Below, in pieces: positions 1-10,390 of a DNA stretch of 64,000 nucleotides. The notes below the pieces were generated by a model. It saw nothing but the letters and a program-made list of their open reading frames with translations, was not told the DNA's origin and made no database searches. Source of the stretch: Molanna angustata (taxonomy: Eukaryota > Arthropoda > Insecta > Trichoptera > Molannidae); contig OY754982.1 in assembly GCA_963576475.1 (NCBI GenBank), forward strand, positions 899,409 through 963,408, written 5' to 3'. Position numbers and translations under genes: made by a program. Each line of letters starts with the position of its first letter. The first letter of the stretch is position 1.

Positions 1-248
1 TTTTTATTATAAATACAACAAGGTTGTTAAATAATACATAAAGAGTTAATCTATAGATGTCTCTAAGGATGATTTACATTTAGTAGTATATTAATTTATT
101 ATTGTTCATTTATTTGGTATGATATTAAAATCTAATTGAAGATTTTAGAGGACAATAATAAGTTTACTTTTCAGAGAGAAAAGTATAGAAATTCATTCTG
201 ACGTTAAAACCTGATTAATATACATAGAATCATTGACTGACAAATGTA
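1..248. other. AT-rich flank, nothing recognised
   Basis: AT-rich sequence upstream of the first Helitron. No gene, RNA or repeat structure could be recognised here. Confidence 0.5.
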
Positions 249-1183
249 TCTTTATATATATAATTCTTCCGTACGTGTGTATGTCACTGAACTCCTCCTA
301 AACGGCTGAACCGATTTTGATGAAACTTTTTGTGTGTGTTTATGTGAGTCCCTGAATGGATTAGATACACAAAAAGGAATTTAGTAAAAGAATAATAAAA
401 ATGGGAATCGTTATAAATATTTTCGGAATACGCATTTTGAATAGTGGGAACATTGGCTTCCAATATGTCATAATATTGTGCAATTTTGGTAATGACATTT
501 TATGAAATTATTAAGTTATTTGTATATTTTTTTATTATTATTGTATAAAGTTATTTAGTTTTTTCCAAGTATATTCTGTTTCAAGTGGTATTATGACGAT
601 AGGTATATCAAAGTCATCTCAATGTAATATTTCGTAATATTTTCGTTTAAATATTTCAATTAATTTATGAATATCATATTATTTTGTTAAAAACTTCCGT
701 AATAGTGAGGTTGTAAATATATATTTTGTGATCGAAACGTCAAGATCAAACAACAAACGTATATAAGAGTGAATTTTCTATATTGAAAATATGTACAACT
801 CTGTACTATAAAATGAAGTTATAAATATTCTCCAAACTTCTCAATAAATCCACTTCAAATAAAATAATCAATAATTACGGGGTGTCGAATCTTCGATTTT
901 TTTTGTGACTAGGGAGAGGGAGAGAGAGATAGTGAATATTAGTGTGTATCCCATCAGGGCCAGGTAATCAAAAATATAACAGGTAACAAATACATCTTAC
1001 ATACATAGTTCATTACCCATTATGTATTTTGCCTTTTTAATGTGAGGCAAGACTGATATATGGGTATACACACATGTGCCGTGCTTCCTTTTATAAGGTA
1101 ACCCATCCTTTTTATGTTTGTTAAACCAGCTAATAACAGGCAAGCCAACGTTTGTGCAGGACAACGTCTGTCGGGTCCGCTAG
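249..1183 (+). mobile_element. Non-autonomous Helitron
   Basis: The element starts with TC (249-250) after an A and ends with CTAG (1180-1183) before a T, the A/T insertion context and termini of Helitrons. The 5' subterminal region (about 285-330) carries CTCCTAAACGGCTGAACCG, a motif I associate with insect and especially lepidopteran Helitrons. A GC-rich segment with a possible GGAC/GTCC hairpin lies just before the end. No Rep/helicase frame is present, so it depends on a transposase in trans. About 955-1115 resembles the tail family seen at 10.2, 19.2 and 22.1 kb, so it may carry an inserted fragment. Confidence 0.75.
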
Positions 1184-2240
1184 TTTAATATAAATTTGTA
1201 CTTTGACAATAAAAGTGATTTTTTTTATTTTTACAAAGATTCATCATTCGGACACGATTGTTATATCTCCATTACAAGAAGAACATGCTGTGTTAGATAA
1301 ATGTTTGAAATATATGAATATGTAATTATTTTAAGTATATTTAAATTTTATAATATTTTTTTTGTTATATTGTAGATACAAACTTCTATGATTATTTAAT
1401 GTACCTACATCAATTGTGTACAAAAGTAATTGGTCTGTCTTTTTCTCATTTCATAGTGTATTATTTCTGTTTGTTTTATAAGACTATATGTCCCTTAAAT
1501 AAATAAATATATAACAGTATGTCACTCAAAAACATTTTAACGAAACTCACAGTAAGACTTTTCATTAATTTCTCAACACGATTCCTGTTAAAAAATCTAA
1601 TTTTAAAAACATAACTCTGCACTACTTCATTGCAGTGTATTATGTTGACTCTTAATACCGCTACACGAAAATTGTTTTTAGTGTTTTTATGGAACTTTTT
1701 TCTCGAAACCGTCGGATGTATTTAATTTAATTTTGTACACGAATGAGTTGTGCTTAAGTTGAATAACAGCTATGTTTAGTATATTTTCACAACTGGTCGT
1801 TAAATTTTCAATGTACTCTCTTACTAAAAGCTTGCCGACAGTTTCTATTTAATCATGAATTAAAAGTTTGTTCATGACTGGCGCAGCTCCTTAACGGTCT
1901 GATTAAATAATATGTGTAATCTCTCAGTCCATCTGTCATACACTTGCGTGAGGTGGAAAGGTTTCATTCTTAGCTGTGTAAAATAATACGAAAAACTTTC
2001 GTAGTTACTGTGAATTTCGGTGAAGTCTCATTTAAGTATTTTGCATAATTTTATATCGTTTTGTAACTTTGTTGAAGGAAGCTGACGTAAATTGACGTCA
2101 TACTTCAATCCTAACTGTTCCCATAACATATAATCAAAATGTTGTACGGTAAAACTCTTTTGCGTTTTTGTGACCTAAAAATATCCCTTCTTAACGAACT
2201 ACAATGATTAGTTTCTAAAACTGGAGCCTCCGAATGTTCT
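1184..2240. other. Unassigned AT-rich spacer
   Basis: No open frame of useful length and no recognised repeat. It ends where the L2/CR1-like coding remnant begins. Confidence 0.45.
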
Positions 2241-2620
2241 CACACCTCTCACCATCTTCGCAACCTTCATTGGCTTAAAGTCCCCGAAAGAATTGAATAT
2301 AAGCTTTGTCTCATAATCTTTAAAGCACTTCGTGGTATGGCTCCTACTTACCTCTCCGAACTGTGCATTCCGTTTTCAATAAATGACAGACGATCATCAC
2401 TTCGTTCTGCTTCTTCATCCATGGTTGGGAAATTAGTTGAAATAAACAGGGTGCACACAACTAATTTCGGTGATCGTGCATTTGCTGTGGCAGGACCAAA
2501 TGCATGGAATAAGCTCCAACACACCCTTAGACAAACCGAAAATATATCTTCGTTCAGAAAAAAACTCAAAACGCACATTTTTCGCAAATCTTACCAGAGC
2601 CAAAATGATACAACGTAATC
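2241..2620 (+). pseudogene. L2/CR1-like RT C-terminal remnant
   Basis: The frame reads through from about 2241, upstream of the first ATG at 2337. It contains HHLRNLHWLKVPERIEYKL, then FKALRGMAPTYLSEL, and later FAVAGPNAWNKL and FRKKLKTHIF. This order (LHWL..RI.YK, LVFKAL...AP.YL, F...GP..WN.LP, F...LKT.LF) is the C-terminal domain of L2/CR1-superfamily LINE ORF2 proteins. The catalytic palm and endonuclease are missing, so this is a 5'-truncated dead copy. About 125 residues remain and the frame stops at 2616-2618. Confidence 0.75.
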
Positions 2621-3015
2621 AATTTTCAGGGGTGAGATATTCATAAAAACGGCTCTATATAAACTATCCAAATTTATAATGATAAAGCGAATATTTGAAC
2701 TTCTCAATATCTTGGATCGAAATTATGTACATTTAACAATTGTGCCATAAAAACATCTTACATTGGGGTTGTTCGTATCACACAATAACAATTCTACAAA
2801 GGAATAGGACCTTGTTTTAAGACGGCTTACTATGATCGCAGTTTCAAAATAAACGGTCCAAAAAAGTGATATTCATTCTCCTTTGATACAAGTACGTAGA
2901 GATCACAACTTTCAGTAATTAAGCAGATCACATTTTATCGTAGAGTTGACAACCAAATTGTCAAGCAATTAATCTTGTATCACTGAACGGCGCTTTATAA
3001 ATTACTATATTTATT
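2621..3015 (+). repeat. L2-like 3' tail region
   Basis: About 2970-3005 contains TTGTATCACTGAACGGCGC followed by TTTATAAATTA. This matches the 3' end of the other L2-like elements in this window (24.2 kb on the minus strand and 52.1 kb), where the same GGCGCT(T/A)TA box precedes an ATT/TTA simple tail. It is probably the untranslated end of the element whose RT tail lies just upstream, although the 350 bases between are diverged. Confidence 0.55.
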
Positions 3016-3039
3016 GTATAAATTGCAAATTGGTATAGG

Positions 3040-3232
3040 TTTCCGCAAATATCTTGATAATAAACATAATATAAATTAGACACTGCACAATGATAGTGTA
3101 GAGTAGGTAGGAACTACGTACCCACATCATACGTTTTTATGTATTTGTACCTTTAACAATTATGCATAAAATATTTGGGCATTCTTGCCTGTATCTATGC
3201 TGAATAAAATAAAATAAAATATATGATAAAAA
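3040..3232 (+). repeat. Retroelement 3' end, (AAAAT)n tail
   Basis: The stretch containing TTGGGCATTCTTGCCTGT and ending in AATAAAATAAAATAAAATA recurs at 6.7-6.98 kb and as a shorter piece at 51.66-51.71 kb. A polyadenylation-like motif running into a short A-rich tandem tail indicates a LINE or SINE 3' end in plus orientation. The parent family is not identified. Confidence 0.55.
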
Positions 3233-3289
3233 ATTAATGAGGGAAAGTTCGCACATCTACCAACTAACCAAAGAATTTTTTTTCAAGAT

Positions 3290-3690
3290 TATCTTCTTCT
3301 TCTTCTTCCTGGCCTCTTCCCAACTTATCGTCGATGAAGACTGTTGGGGTCAGCTCTCCTCGTCCTCAACCTCTACACTCTTCGGTTCTGGGCCGCCTCC
3401 AATGTCAATTCTTGTTTCTTCAATTGTGAACTCCTTTGCTCCATCCAAGTATTTTTTGGTCTTCCCCTATTCGTTGATCGGGGGATGTCTACGGCCATAG
3501 CCTGGTTCACAATGTGATCCTCGGGTCTTCTTAATATGTGACCATACCATCTCAAATTGTTTTCTTCTATTGTCTTTTTCAAGATTATCGACAATACTAA
3601 TTATTTGGATAATACCAGTGTTACAACGCAGACTACCAAGAATCGTGCGTATAAGCTGCAGGTTGTGTATTGATACTGTTTCCATCTAGT
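3290..3690 (-). pseudogene. RTE-like RT C-terminal remnant
   Basis: The minus strand, in two overlapping frames, gives LRWYGHILRRPEDHIVNQA, then RGRPKNTWMEQ. The motif RWYGH..RR...R..GRP...W is the C-terminal signature of RTE-type non-LTR retrotransposon ORF2 proteins. A frameshift around 3560-3590 separates the upstream part from the GRP part. It is an inactive tail with no palm motifs. Confidence 0.7.
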
Positions 3691-3699
3691 TAGCTATGG

Positions 3700-4235
3700 T
3701 CTCTGGAATTTGCTGTTCCTGTTGGAATTTCCAAATTGCAAATATTCTCAAGCGTTGTTGTACAAACAACTACTGTGAAATTCTTTTTAACTCGAATTTT
3801 TGGCAACCCACACCACGGTATCGTTACGTGGGAATTCTCCACGAGGTATTTGAAACTCATTGCTATGTGATTTGTAGTTTTAAAGTATAATTTAATTAAG
3901 CAGTCAATTGAATATTTATAAACCACTTTTCTCTCCTTATAAGTTTTAATATAGTTATTATGTATTTTAAATATCGTCATTATATTTTTGTGTGTATGGA
4001 TGACGTACTATAAAATTTTGTCTTCTCTCAAAAGTCCAATCTATGATTTAGTTCAACTTCATATTGTTATACTCATATTATGATGTGTCAGAATGCTTTT
4101 CGGGGACAAATGTCCATTTCGATTTCGTGTGTCAACACTTCAAAGTAAGAATAATATATTGATATCAGAATAATGGCTTTAAGCGACTTGAAGAGGAGCA
4201 AAAAATTCAATGTATTATCAATATTAGATTATTAA
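3700..4235. other. Unassigned spacer
   Basis: AT-rich, with short frames on both strands and no recognisable protein or repeat signature. Confidence 0.4.
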
Positions 4236-4239
4236 ATAG

Positions 4240-4425
4240 CCGACCGCCGTGGCACAGTTGGTAAGCTGTTTGGTTTGGGATTCGATTCCCAGCAGAGGAG
4301 AAATTGATTTCTCATGTTAATATTGCTTCTCTGGGCTGGAAGCACTGGTTATTCGGGAGAAATTGCCTTATGGCAAAAAACCCGCCACATGCGCAGGGTG
4401 CAAGGAAGTGTATTATTAATAATTT
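4240..4425 (+). repeat. tRNA-derived SINE
   Basis: The head has an A-box-like TGGCACAGTTGGTAAGC and a B-box-like GATTCGATTCCC, spaced as in a tRNA, followed by an unrelated body with TTGCTTCTCTGGGCTGG. The body motif TTGCTTCTC is shared with the SINE copies near 18.2 and 32.4 kb, so it is probably a diverged relative of that family. Confidence 0.55.
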
Positions 4426-4429
4426 ATAA

Positions 4430-5580
4430 GAATTATTTTACATTTGTCAAATCATGGAACATAATATTACCCTTTTCATAATGCATAACAAAATTATTAA
4501 AACTCTCAGAATTAAGTGCGAGAGCATTAATCTTGGTTTACGTATTTGTAATGTCGCACCCCCTTGTAAAAATAATGTAATAGGTAGGTGACTTTATTTG
4601 TGCATCTTCAACAACACACCCATGTGCCATTACTGTGTATGTTTTGTTATAAAGAGTTGTACTATTATAGTAAATTGCGGATACTACCTACATACCGTGT
4701 CCCATTTTATCGCCTGCACTCCGAAGCATTTTTCCTCAACTTATTCCCTTGTAAACAATACAAACAGTCTCCGACCCAACCCTATGGAGTGTAATTCTAA
4801 CACCAATGAAATACTTACCATATTTTTCTTCTCCCGTGAACAATATAGAGTCTCCTCGTTCTTCTTACAACAACTCGTCGTTGAAATTAATATACCCTAC
4901 GCTGTGCGCTTTTACAGCTCTTTCCAGTTCAGTGTTTCTAAGCATATTGGGGGAGCAGCTGGTGCGTACCTTTACAATATGTATACATTTACAGATACCT
5001 TTGATATGTTTTCTCTTTTCATAACTACGTATATATCGATGATAATTGCAGTCTACGCATTCTATTAAGACAACAATGGCACTCAAATCTAATAAGTTAC
5101 ATTGGCGTTTTCTCATTTACTCAGCCATTACTGACATTGTAGTATTAAAACTAAATACAGGGATAAATTATAGTATTATCCATAGCGTGACAGTTCCAGA
5201 ATCATTACATTTGAAAATTCTCTGCATCAAAAATAATTCTGAAAGTACGCCTGAAATTCGCAGGATTCCCTCGCTATCCGTGTAATTTGTTAGATATAAA
5301 ACTATAATTTACCAAAAATATTGTTGAATACGATGTTAACACTTTAACTGTTTTAGATATTTCAATTTGCATCATGATTTTTTAAGAAAATGTATTTTTC
5401 ATACTGTCGCTTACATCGTTCCTGTTTAGCGTTAGTTGAGTCGTACAAAATGTATGGTGGGACGAACCCCGCCGCTTCTACTTCAGTATGAGAAGTGTGG
5501 TACAACTCGCTAAAAATTCTCAGTGCCTGTGTGACCTTAAGACACATCTTTTGTCAAAATTCAGAACTTTTTAACATTCA
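4430..5580. other. Unassigned spacer with spurious frames
   Basis: Contains a 156-codon plus-strand frame (4598-5068) with no recognisable domain and a composition typical of AT-rich noise, overlapped by frames on both strands. No splice, promoter or repeat evidence supports a gene. Confidence 0.4.
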
Positions 5581-5584
5581 TTTC

Positions 5585-5960
5585 TTTCTTTTTCTTTGTT
5601 TTGCTGCTCTATCCCGGTTTATCCAGGATCGGGCCATCTTGTACGTATGCGCCAGGATCTTCTGTCCTGGGTTGTCACAACGGGAGCCGCCAGTTCGTTC
5701 TCAATACTGGACCACCATGTTGCTGTGGGTCAGCCTCTACCCCTAGGTCTAGCTGGGATGTTGAGCGCTTTCTTCACAGAAAAATCTTCGCCTCTGCGCA
5801 TCACGTGACCATATAATATCATTCTGCTTTCTTTCAACTTTTCAGCTATCGGTGTCATTTTGAATGACCCTCTGACATATTCATTGACTCATTGCGGATT
5901 CTGTCTATCCGTGTTACACCAACTGCCCAGCGCAGCATTTTCATTTCAGTTGTATGCAAC
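5585..5960 (-). pseudogene. RTE-like RT C-terminal remnant
   Basis: Read on the minus strand, the segment gives RIRNESMN-like text, then IAEKLKESRMILYGHVMRR, KKALNIPARPRGRG and later DRRSWRIRTRWPDPG. This is the RTE-type tail (R.R.YGH..RR...V..AL......RGRGRP...W). There is at least one stop inside the GRGRP segment and no catalytic palm, so it is a dead fragment. Confidence 0.65.
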
Positions 5961-6214
5961 TATTGTTCAAGTTTTTTGGATGTTGTTCAGCATTCTGCAG
6001 CATTATTTCTCTATAATTTGTACTTATATGTTATTTGTACCTACTTATTGTTATTGAAATATGAAAAAAAAAATGTTTTTCAGAAATCTTCCCTGGTGTG
6101 TGCTGAAAAATCACCAAGTTTCATTCTATTGGTTAAATTATATAAGAGCATAATAAGGACAAACATAAAAATGATACTAAAATCTACAATTTTCACCTAT
6201 AGAAAGAGGTAATA

Positions 6215-6500
6215 CTGGTAAACGTTTAGCGGTATGTAGAGTTACCAGTGTGGTCGAAGTTGCCACTTGGGTTGTAAGTGTTTGCACGCCAGCCGAAGCT
6301 AATATGCGAACCTGTCGGCGTGAGCCGTGACAGATAATTGGTGGTAAGGTCGGTCTGCAGGACGTGTATGTAGGTATAAACCTGTGTGTCCGCCTTTGGC
6401 TACATACAACTAAACGATATCGCACCTGCCCGGTTCGAACCTGGATACCGTCTGTCGGAGTCTCCCGACAGCTGGGCTACAGATAGATCGACCAAGCAAA
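6215..6500 (-). repeat. tRNA-derived SINE-like element
   Basis: About 6425-6500 contains GGTTCGAACC, a B-box, on the minus strand, plus a stem CTGTCG/CGACAG around an anticodon-like loop and an A-box-like segment near 6475-6490. The adjoining 6215-6425 may be its body. It belongs to neither of the two common SINE families here. Confidence 0.45.
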
Positions 6501-6639
6501 TGTGATACCGTATTTAAAAGACAATTAGATACAGAATGAAACTCAGGTAGATATTGATGACAGAGATTGAAAGATGTAACAAGAATGTAACTTACTCGTT
6601 AAATATATCTCGGTTTACAATGGTAATTGTTTAATGATA

Positions 6640-6980
6640 TCTGATTTTTGTGTTCATATTTCATTTGTTTAATTTGTGTATTCATATTTCATTTGTTTAA
6701 TTGTTGTGGACTCAAATATTAAAATCTTTGGGTCTACAACTGTGAACTTGCTATGTAACTTCCACCCGCAACATAATAATATTATATGTGTATATAAAAT
6801 AGACACTGCCCCTTCCGTACACTGCATAGTGTAGTGTAGGTAAGAAGCAGTATACCTACATATAATACTAACAATGTACTTCCTATGTATAACTATTATG
6901 CGCAGAAAATTTTGGGCATTCATGCCTGTGTCTGTGCTCAATAAAATAAAATAAAATAAAATAAAATAAATAAAATAGGT
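6640..6980 (+). repeat. Retroelement 3' end, (AAAAT)n tail
   Basis: Second copy of the tail family seen at 3.04-3.23 kb. Shared landmarks are ATAGACACTG (TAGACACTG at 3.1 kb), GGGCATTCATGCCTGTGTC and the terminal AATAAAATAAAATAAAAT run. Plus orientation, parent family unknown. Confidence 0.6.
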
Positions 6981-6999
6981 ATATATAGTATTTAATTTT

Positions 7000-7280
7000 A
7001 AATATTAATTCGACTCGCGGACTTTGAACGACGACTAGGCGATCGAGCAGCGTAAGGACGTAGCTGGAGGTCTGGATGAAGCCGAATGAATTCGTTGTCA
7101 TTGACGATGGGCGTCCTTATATAGGGGAAGCTGAGGCTGCGTACGGCGCAGTACATACTGACGTCGCCGTGCGTTGCCTGGCCAAGTGGCGCAAGTGGAT
7201 GTTGCGCTACAAACGCAATCAGTTCCAGGTGCCAGACTTACCCTTTTCATACCTATATTCAATAAGGAAGGAAATATAAA
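7000..7280 (+). other. GC-richer segment with 67-codon frame
   Basis: About 7010-7250 is clearly richer in G, C and CpG than its surroundings. It holds an open frame (7076-7279) with the segment VAVRCLAKWRKWMLRYKRN, basic and tryptophan-containing. No family is recognised. It could be a captured exon, part of an unrecognised transposon, or chance. The sequence after the stop is A-rich, which would fit a retroposed transcript. Confidence 0.3.
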
Positions 7281-7289
7281 AAAAAACAG

Positions 7290-7700
7290 CCATTACAATT
7301 GAATTGTTTTTTTTGACTAATTATCATATTAATTGTTACGTCATACTGATTGGATGATACGACATCGTAGAGTTTATTAACAAAAATCATGTTATCGTGT
7401 TTCAATCGTTCCTTCTTGAATGATGGTACTGATAAAGTTTACCAATAACACCCCTCTCTTCTCTATCATTCCTTTTCTATCCTCCATCATCTTCCCTCCC
7501 TTCTAACGGTAGATTCATTTAATCATCGCCTCATAAACTCCATCCCAAGTGTCATCGTTTCTCTCCAACAAATTTTCTTAAAGTTACAAACTTATCATAA
7601 TATTCTATCTCTCTGCTCACTTACCTTATACATTATATTGAATATTACACACGAATCCTTTCCGTTTTGAAACGTTCTTAATATAATGATAAATTGTGAT
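7290..7700. other. Unassigned spacer
   Basis: A pyrimidine-rich stretch around 7440-7630 on the plus strand, with no recognisable frame, repeat or RNA. Confidence 0.4.
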
Positions 7701-7705
7701 ATTTT

Positions 7706-7840
7706 GTCGGCCTTCGTATCTCAGTTGGTTGGGTATCTGACTACTGATTCAAAGGACCCGGGTGAGATTCCCGGTGGGTGTTAAATAAATATTTGACATA
7801 GTACCTACCTGTTATTTGCCCGAGAAGTAATAAAAAAATG
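7706..7840 (+). repeat. tRNA-derived SINE, family 2
   Basis: The head CTTCGTATCTCAGTTGGTTG resembles an A-box, and CGGGTGAGATTCCCGG resembles a T-arm/B-box. The body has TATTTGACATAGTACC and TTGCCCGAGAAG. Related copies in reverse orientation lie near 8.2, 18.2, 32.4, 35.0 and 62.4 kb. Confidence 0.65.
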
Positions 7841-7902
7841 TACATTCTAACCGCTGATTTTATAATTATCAACAATATTTCAAACTTGAAGGTTTTTTCG
7901 TT

Positions 7903-7962
7903 CAGTCACAGCTGGCATCCTCAGATTATATAGTGTGCCTCTGAGGATGCCAGCTGTGACTG
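7903..7962. repeat. 22-bp inverted repeat around ribozyme
   Basis: The left arm 7903-7924 and right arm 7941-7962 are perfect reverse complements (CAGTCACAGCTGG.../...CCAGCTGTGACTG) separated by 16 bases. The right arm supplies the catalytic core of the hammerhead at 7936-7979. Such inverted terminal pieces recall Penelope-like terminal repeats. Confidence 0.8.
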
Positions 7963-7979
7963 GCGAAAGCGCTTAGGCA
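7936..7979 (+). ncRNA. Type I hammerhead ribozyme motif
   Basis: Seen directly: stem I TGCCT (7936-7940) pairs with AGGCA (7975-7979); core CTGAGGA (7941-7947) matches CUGANGA; after one T, stem II GCCAG (7949-7953) pairs with CTGGC (7960-7964) around CTGTGA; GAAA (7965-7968) follows. Stem III is the self-complementary AGCGCT (7968-7973), and T7974 is at position 17, giving predicted cleavage after 7974. Ends in stem I make it type I. Known family context: minimal type I hammerheads with very short palindromic stem III occur in Penelope-like elements and are thought to work as dimers. Activity here is inferred. Confidence 0.72.
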
Positions 7980-8039
7980 AATAAAAATACTCAGTGTGGA
8001 ATATAACTGTGTTTCAATTTATAAGTTTTTTTTTACAAT

Positions 8040-8175
8040 TTATAATATAACATACATACATACACATATTCTATCACGCCATATCCCACAGTTTGAGGTG
8101 GCCAGCGACAGCTATGCGGGTGTGCATAACCCTATAAAAAGTATCACTACACATGCGTGTGTACCCAAACACCAA
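8040..8175 (-). repeat. Retroelement tail fragment with (CATA)n
   Basis: ACATACATACATACACAT is followed by ATCACGCCATATCCCAC and later TGTGTACCCAAACACCA. CATA-type tails followed by a CACGCCAT(G/A)TCCC box recur at 50.8 and 57.55 kb, where the box is the RTE 3' end. The 3' half resembles the tails at 10.2 and 22.1 kb. Confidence 0.45.
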
Positions 8176-8280
8176 TATCGTCTCACCTAGATCCAGACTG
8201 AAACACAATTAAAATCGAACCCGGGACCTTTGGATCAGCAGTCAGATATCTAACCAACTGAGCCACTAATACCGAACTTA
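8175..8280 (-). repeat. tRNA-derived SINE, family 2, reverse
   Basis: Contains TCGTCTCACCTAGATCCAGA and a reverse-strand B-box in AATCGAACCCGGGACCTTTG, then TCTAACCAACTGAG as the A-box complement. Same family as 7.7 kb (opposite strand) and 18.2 kb. Confidence 0.65.
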
Positions 8281-8835
8281 TACTATTTCTCCGCCATAAT
8301 TTTATTCGTGTCTTTCTCTATGCTATAACCTCATTCTGAGAGAATTGTTTTACCCACAAACACTTATTTTCGAAAGCCAACAAGTGTTCGTTGAGTGCGC
8401 TCATTTAATAATTCAATATCGGTAAATGTCGATCAAGAAAATGATCGATTTAAATTCTTCGATCTATTATAGGTTTATAATTTGGGATCTCAGTCGAAAA
8501 GCCGCAATGCGTAACAAAACCTAAATTTGCGCATACATATTATACCCGAAATACACGAGCACAGTTTTAAAGTCATGGAAATATTTTTTTATTTATTCAT
8601 ACGTGACACTGTAATTGTTTATGTCAACATTAATCGTACATAAATAGTGGATCCATATAATATTACAAATAACAATAAAAATATACATAAAAAAACAGTA
8701 CAAAAAATATATAAATATAGTTAAAGTAAAAGATAAAAAAAATATTAGTATGGGGTCGAAATCTTTTCTTTAAAGATCTCTCGTATACGGAGTCTATTCA
8801 GTGTCTTTAATGTGCATTAGGGTAGGGTAGATGGT
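8281..8835. other. Unassigned spacer, possible retroelement tail
   Basis: Mostly AT-rich. From about 8587 a TTTTTTTATTTATTCATACG start followed by AT-rich text may be the reverse-oriented 3' tail of a LINE, a pattern also seen near 10.39 kb. No coding signal. Confidence 0.35.
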
Positions 8836-9191
8836 GTCCCGGTCACGTATTAACGTTTTCGTGTTGATTAGGAGGCAAGTACTGCCTCGAATTAGGCACT
8901 GGTGTGTAGCGCTAATGCACTTAAAAACTCGTGTTGAATTCGAGGCAAGCTAAATGAAATAGCGCCCAAACTTCATGGCTGTATATTATGTTCCATATTC
9001 AATAATTTATTGCCTCGAATTGAACACGTATTAGCAGGAACAGTTTGTGTTGCTTAACCGTGTGCATTTGGAGGACACGTGCCTTGAATTCAACACTAGT
9101 TTTTAAGTGCATTAGCGCTACAAACCAGTGCCTAATTCGAGGCAGTACTTGCCTCCTAATCAACAGGGAAACGTAAATACGCGTCCCGGTC
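8836..9191. mobile_element. Long-TIR foldback element with 9-bp TSD
   Basis: The element occupies 8845-9182 and is bounded by identical 9-bp direct repeats GTCCCGGTC at 8836-8844 and 9183-9191. The inverted repeats are about 100 bp: the left arm begins ACGTATTAACG and runs through TGTTGATTAGGAGGCAAG, and the right arm is its near-perfect complement. No coding capacity. Long TIRs with a 9-bp target duplication fit a Mutator-like (MULE) non-autonomous element; the family assignment is inference. Confidence 0.75.
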
Positions 9192-10025
9192 CCTAAGTCT
9201 TCGACAGTTTGTTTCCAAAATAATGATCTGGTATATTTGTGGAAAACATTCACTTTCGTATATTATTTTATTTTTTTGTTTATATATTCTTTATCTGTAT
9301 GTATTTTCTTTTGATTTATATTATTTTTGTAAAATGCATTAAACCGACAGTAAAATTATTCCTCGGTTATACGGTTATAATTTACCACCTTCTGGCTTCA
9401 TTTGTATTAATGAGTCCGATGTTCACTTACTGTCCCGTCTAGTGCACTATCCTCGTGTATTTCATGCACATTTGAGGCTACATTCGTAATTTTCAGGGTT
9501 GGCGCATGATTGTTAAGTGTAAATAGCGTGGCTCGCAACAGGGCAGAGCAGGGTTGGCACAAGTTTAATTATATTGTTAGTATTACCGCATGACGGTGGA
9601 TGTTTAGAATCACCTTAGTTTTAATGCCTCAGCAGTGTGCGTGGTTCACTCCTCTTCCTCTAGACTGTATAACTACACCACACACACAACACCCCCCCCC
9701 CTCACTTTTCCCTAATTTCACTAATCTTAAAGTTTGAGCCTATTGCCGCGCCGGGATCGGCAACGGTTTTATAACCATTATCTCACTGCTGAGCCAGAAT
9801 ATATGTCTGGTGTACCTGTTTTTGTCCAACACCCGAACAGATTTTTGAATAATTTGGAAACCTGATAAAATAGCATTTGAAGCACTTGGTGTGTGGAAAA
9901 AATAGACTCCTAAATACTAACACACATTGGCCTACATGAAAACCAGAGGGCAGAAGGATTCCTTAAAAACCCCCAATAGGTGGAAGGATAGTTGAAAGTG
10001 CACATCACAAGAATCGCAAAACCCC
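9192..10025. other. Unassigned spacer
   Basis: AT-rich near 9260-9340, with a C-rich run near 9690. The region 9740-9830 is slightly GC-richer but matches nothing I recognise. Confidence 0.4.
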
Positions 10026-10029
10026 ATTT

Positions 10030-10165
10030 GTAGAATTAATTCTGTGTTTCCCCTTACAATCCGGGTATTTTCGGGATCCGAATTGTCATTTTTTTTTTTT
10101 GCAGACTTAAAAACTCTCCCCAACGTTACTTGGGGCGCTGCTTTGGAAGAGTACGATGGACCCAA
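10030..10165 (+). pseudogene. Jockey/CR1-like LINE 3' fragment
   Basis: The text from TTACAATCCGGGTATTTTCG to GAGTACGATGGACCCAAATC parallels 22.9-23.0 kb (CAACCCGGGTCTTTTTAAAA ... GAGCAAAATGGACCCAAATC), including the ACTCTCCCCAACG / CCCCTCCCAACG match. It is therefore a diverged second copy of the last codons and 3' untranslated start of the same LINE family. Confidence 0.6.
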
Positions 10166-10204
10166 ATCCATTACCACATGTACAATATTTTGAATGAACG
10201 ATAA

Positions 10205-10340
10205 TTCATTCATTCATTCATACCGTCACGGCGTGCATTAACTTATTAAAGGAAGCATGACCCATCCGTGTATACCCACGCACCAAACTCATCTCACCTT
10301 AAAAGGCAAAATTCAGAATGACTGATGAACCTCATAATAT
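10205..10340 (-). repeat. Short interspersed tail repeat, family D
   Basis: CATTCATTCATTCATACCGT is followed by GTATACCCACGCACCAAACT and a TCTCACCTTAAAAGGC end. The same order appears at 22.08-22.20 kb, reversed at 19.2-19.43 kb, and as an end piece at 62.86 kb. The (ATGA)n run at one end suggests a retroposon tail. Confidence 0.5.
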
Positions 10341-10390
10341 GATATTTTATAATATGAGAAACAATATTATTGGGTGTACGGATTCTTTAT

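Noticed and set aside
4598..5068. 156-codon plus-strand frame
   Set aside because: No recognisable domain, overlapped by frames on both strands, low-complexity AT-rich codons, no promoter or splice support.
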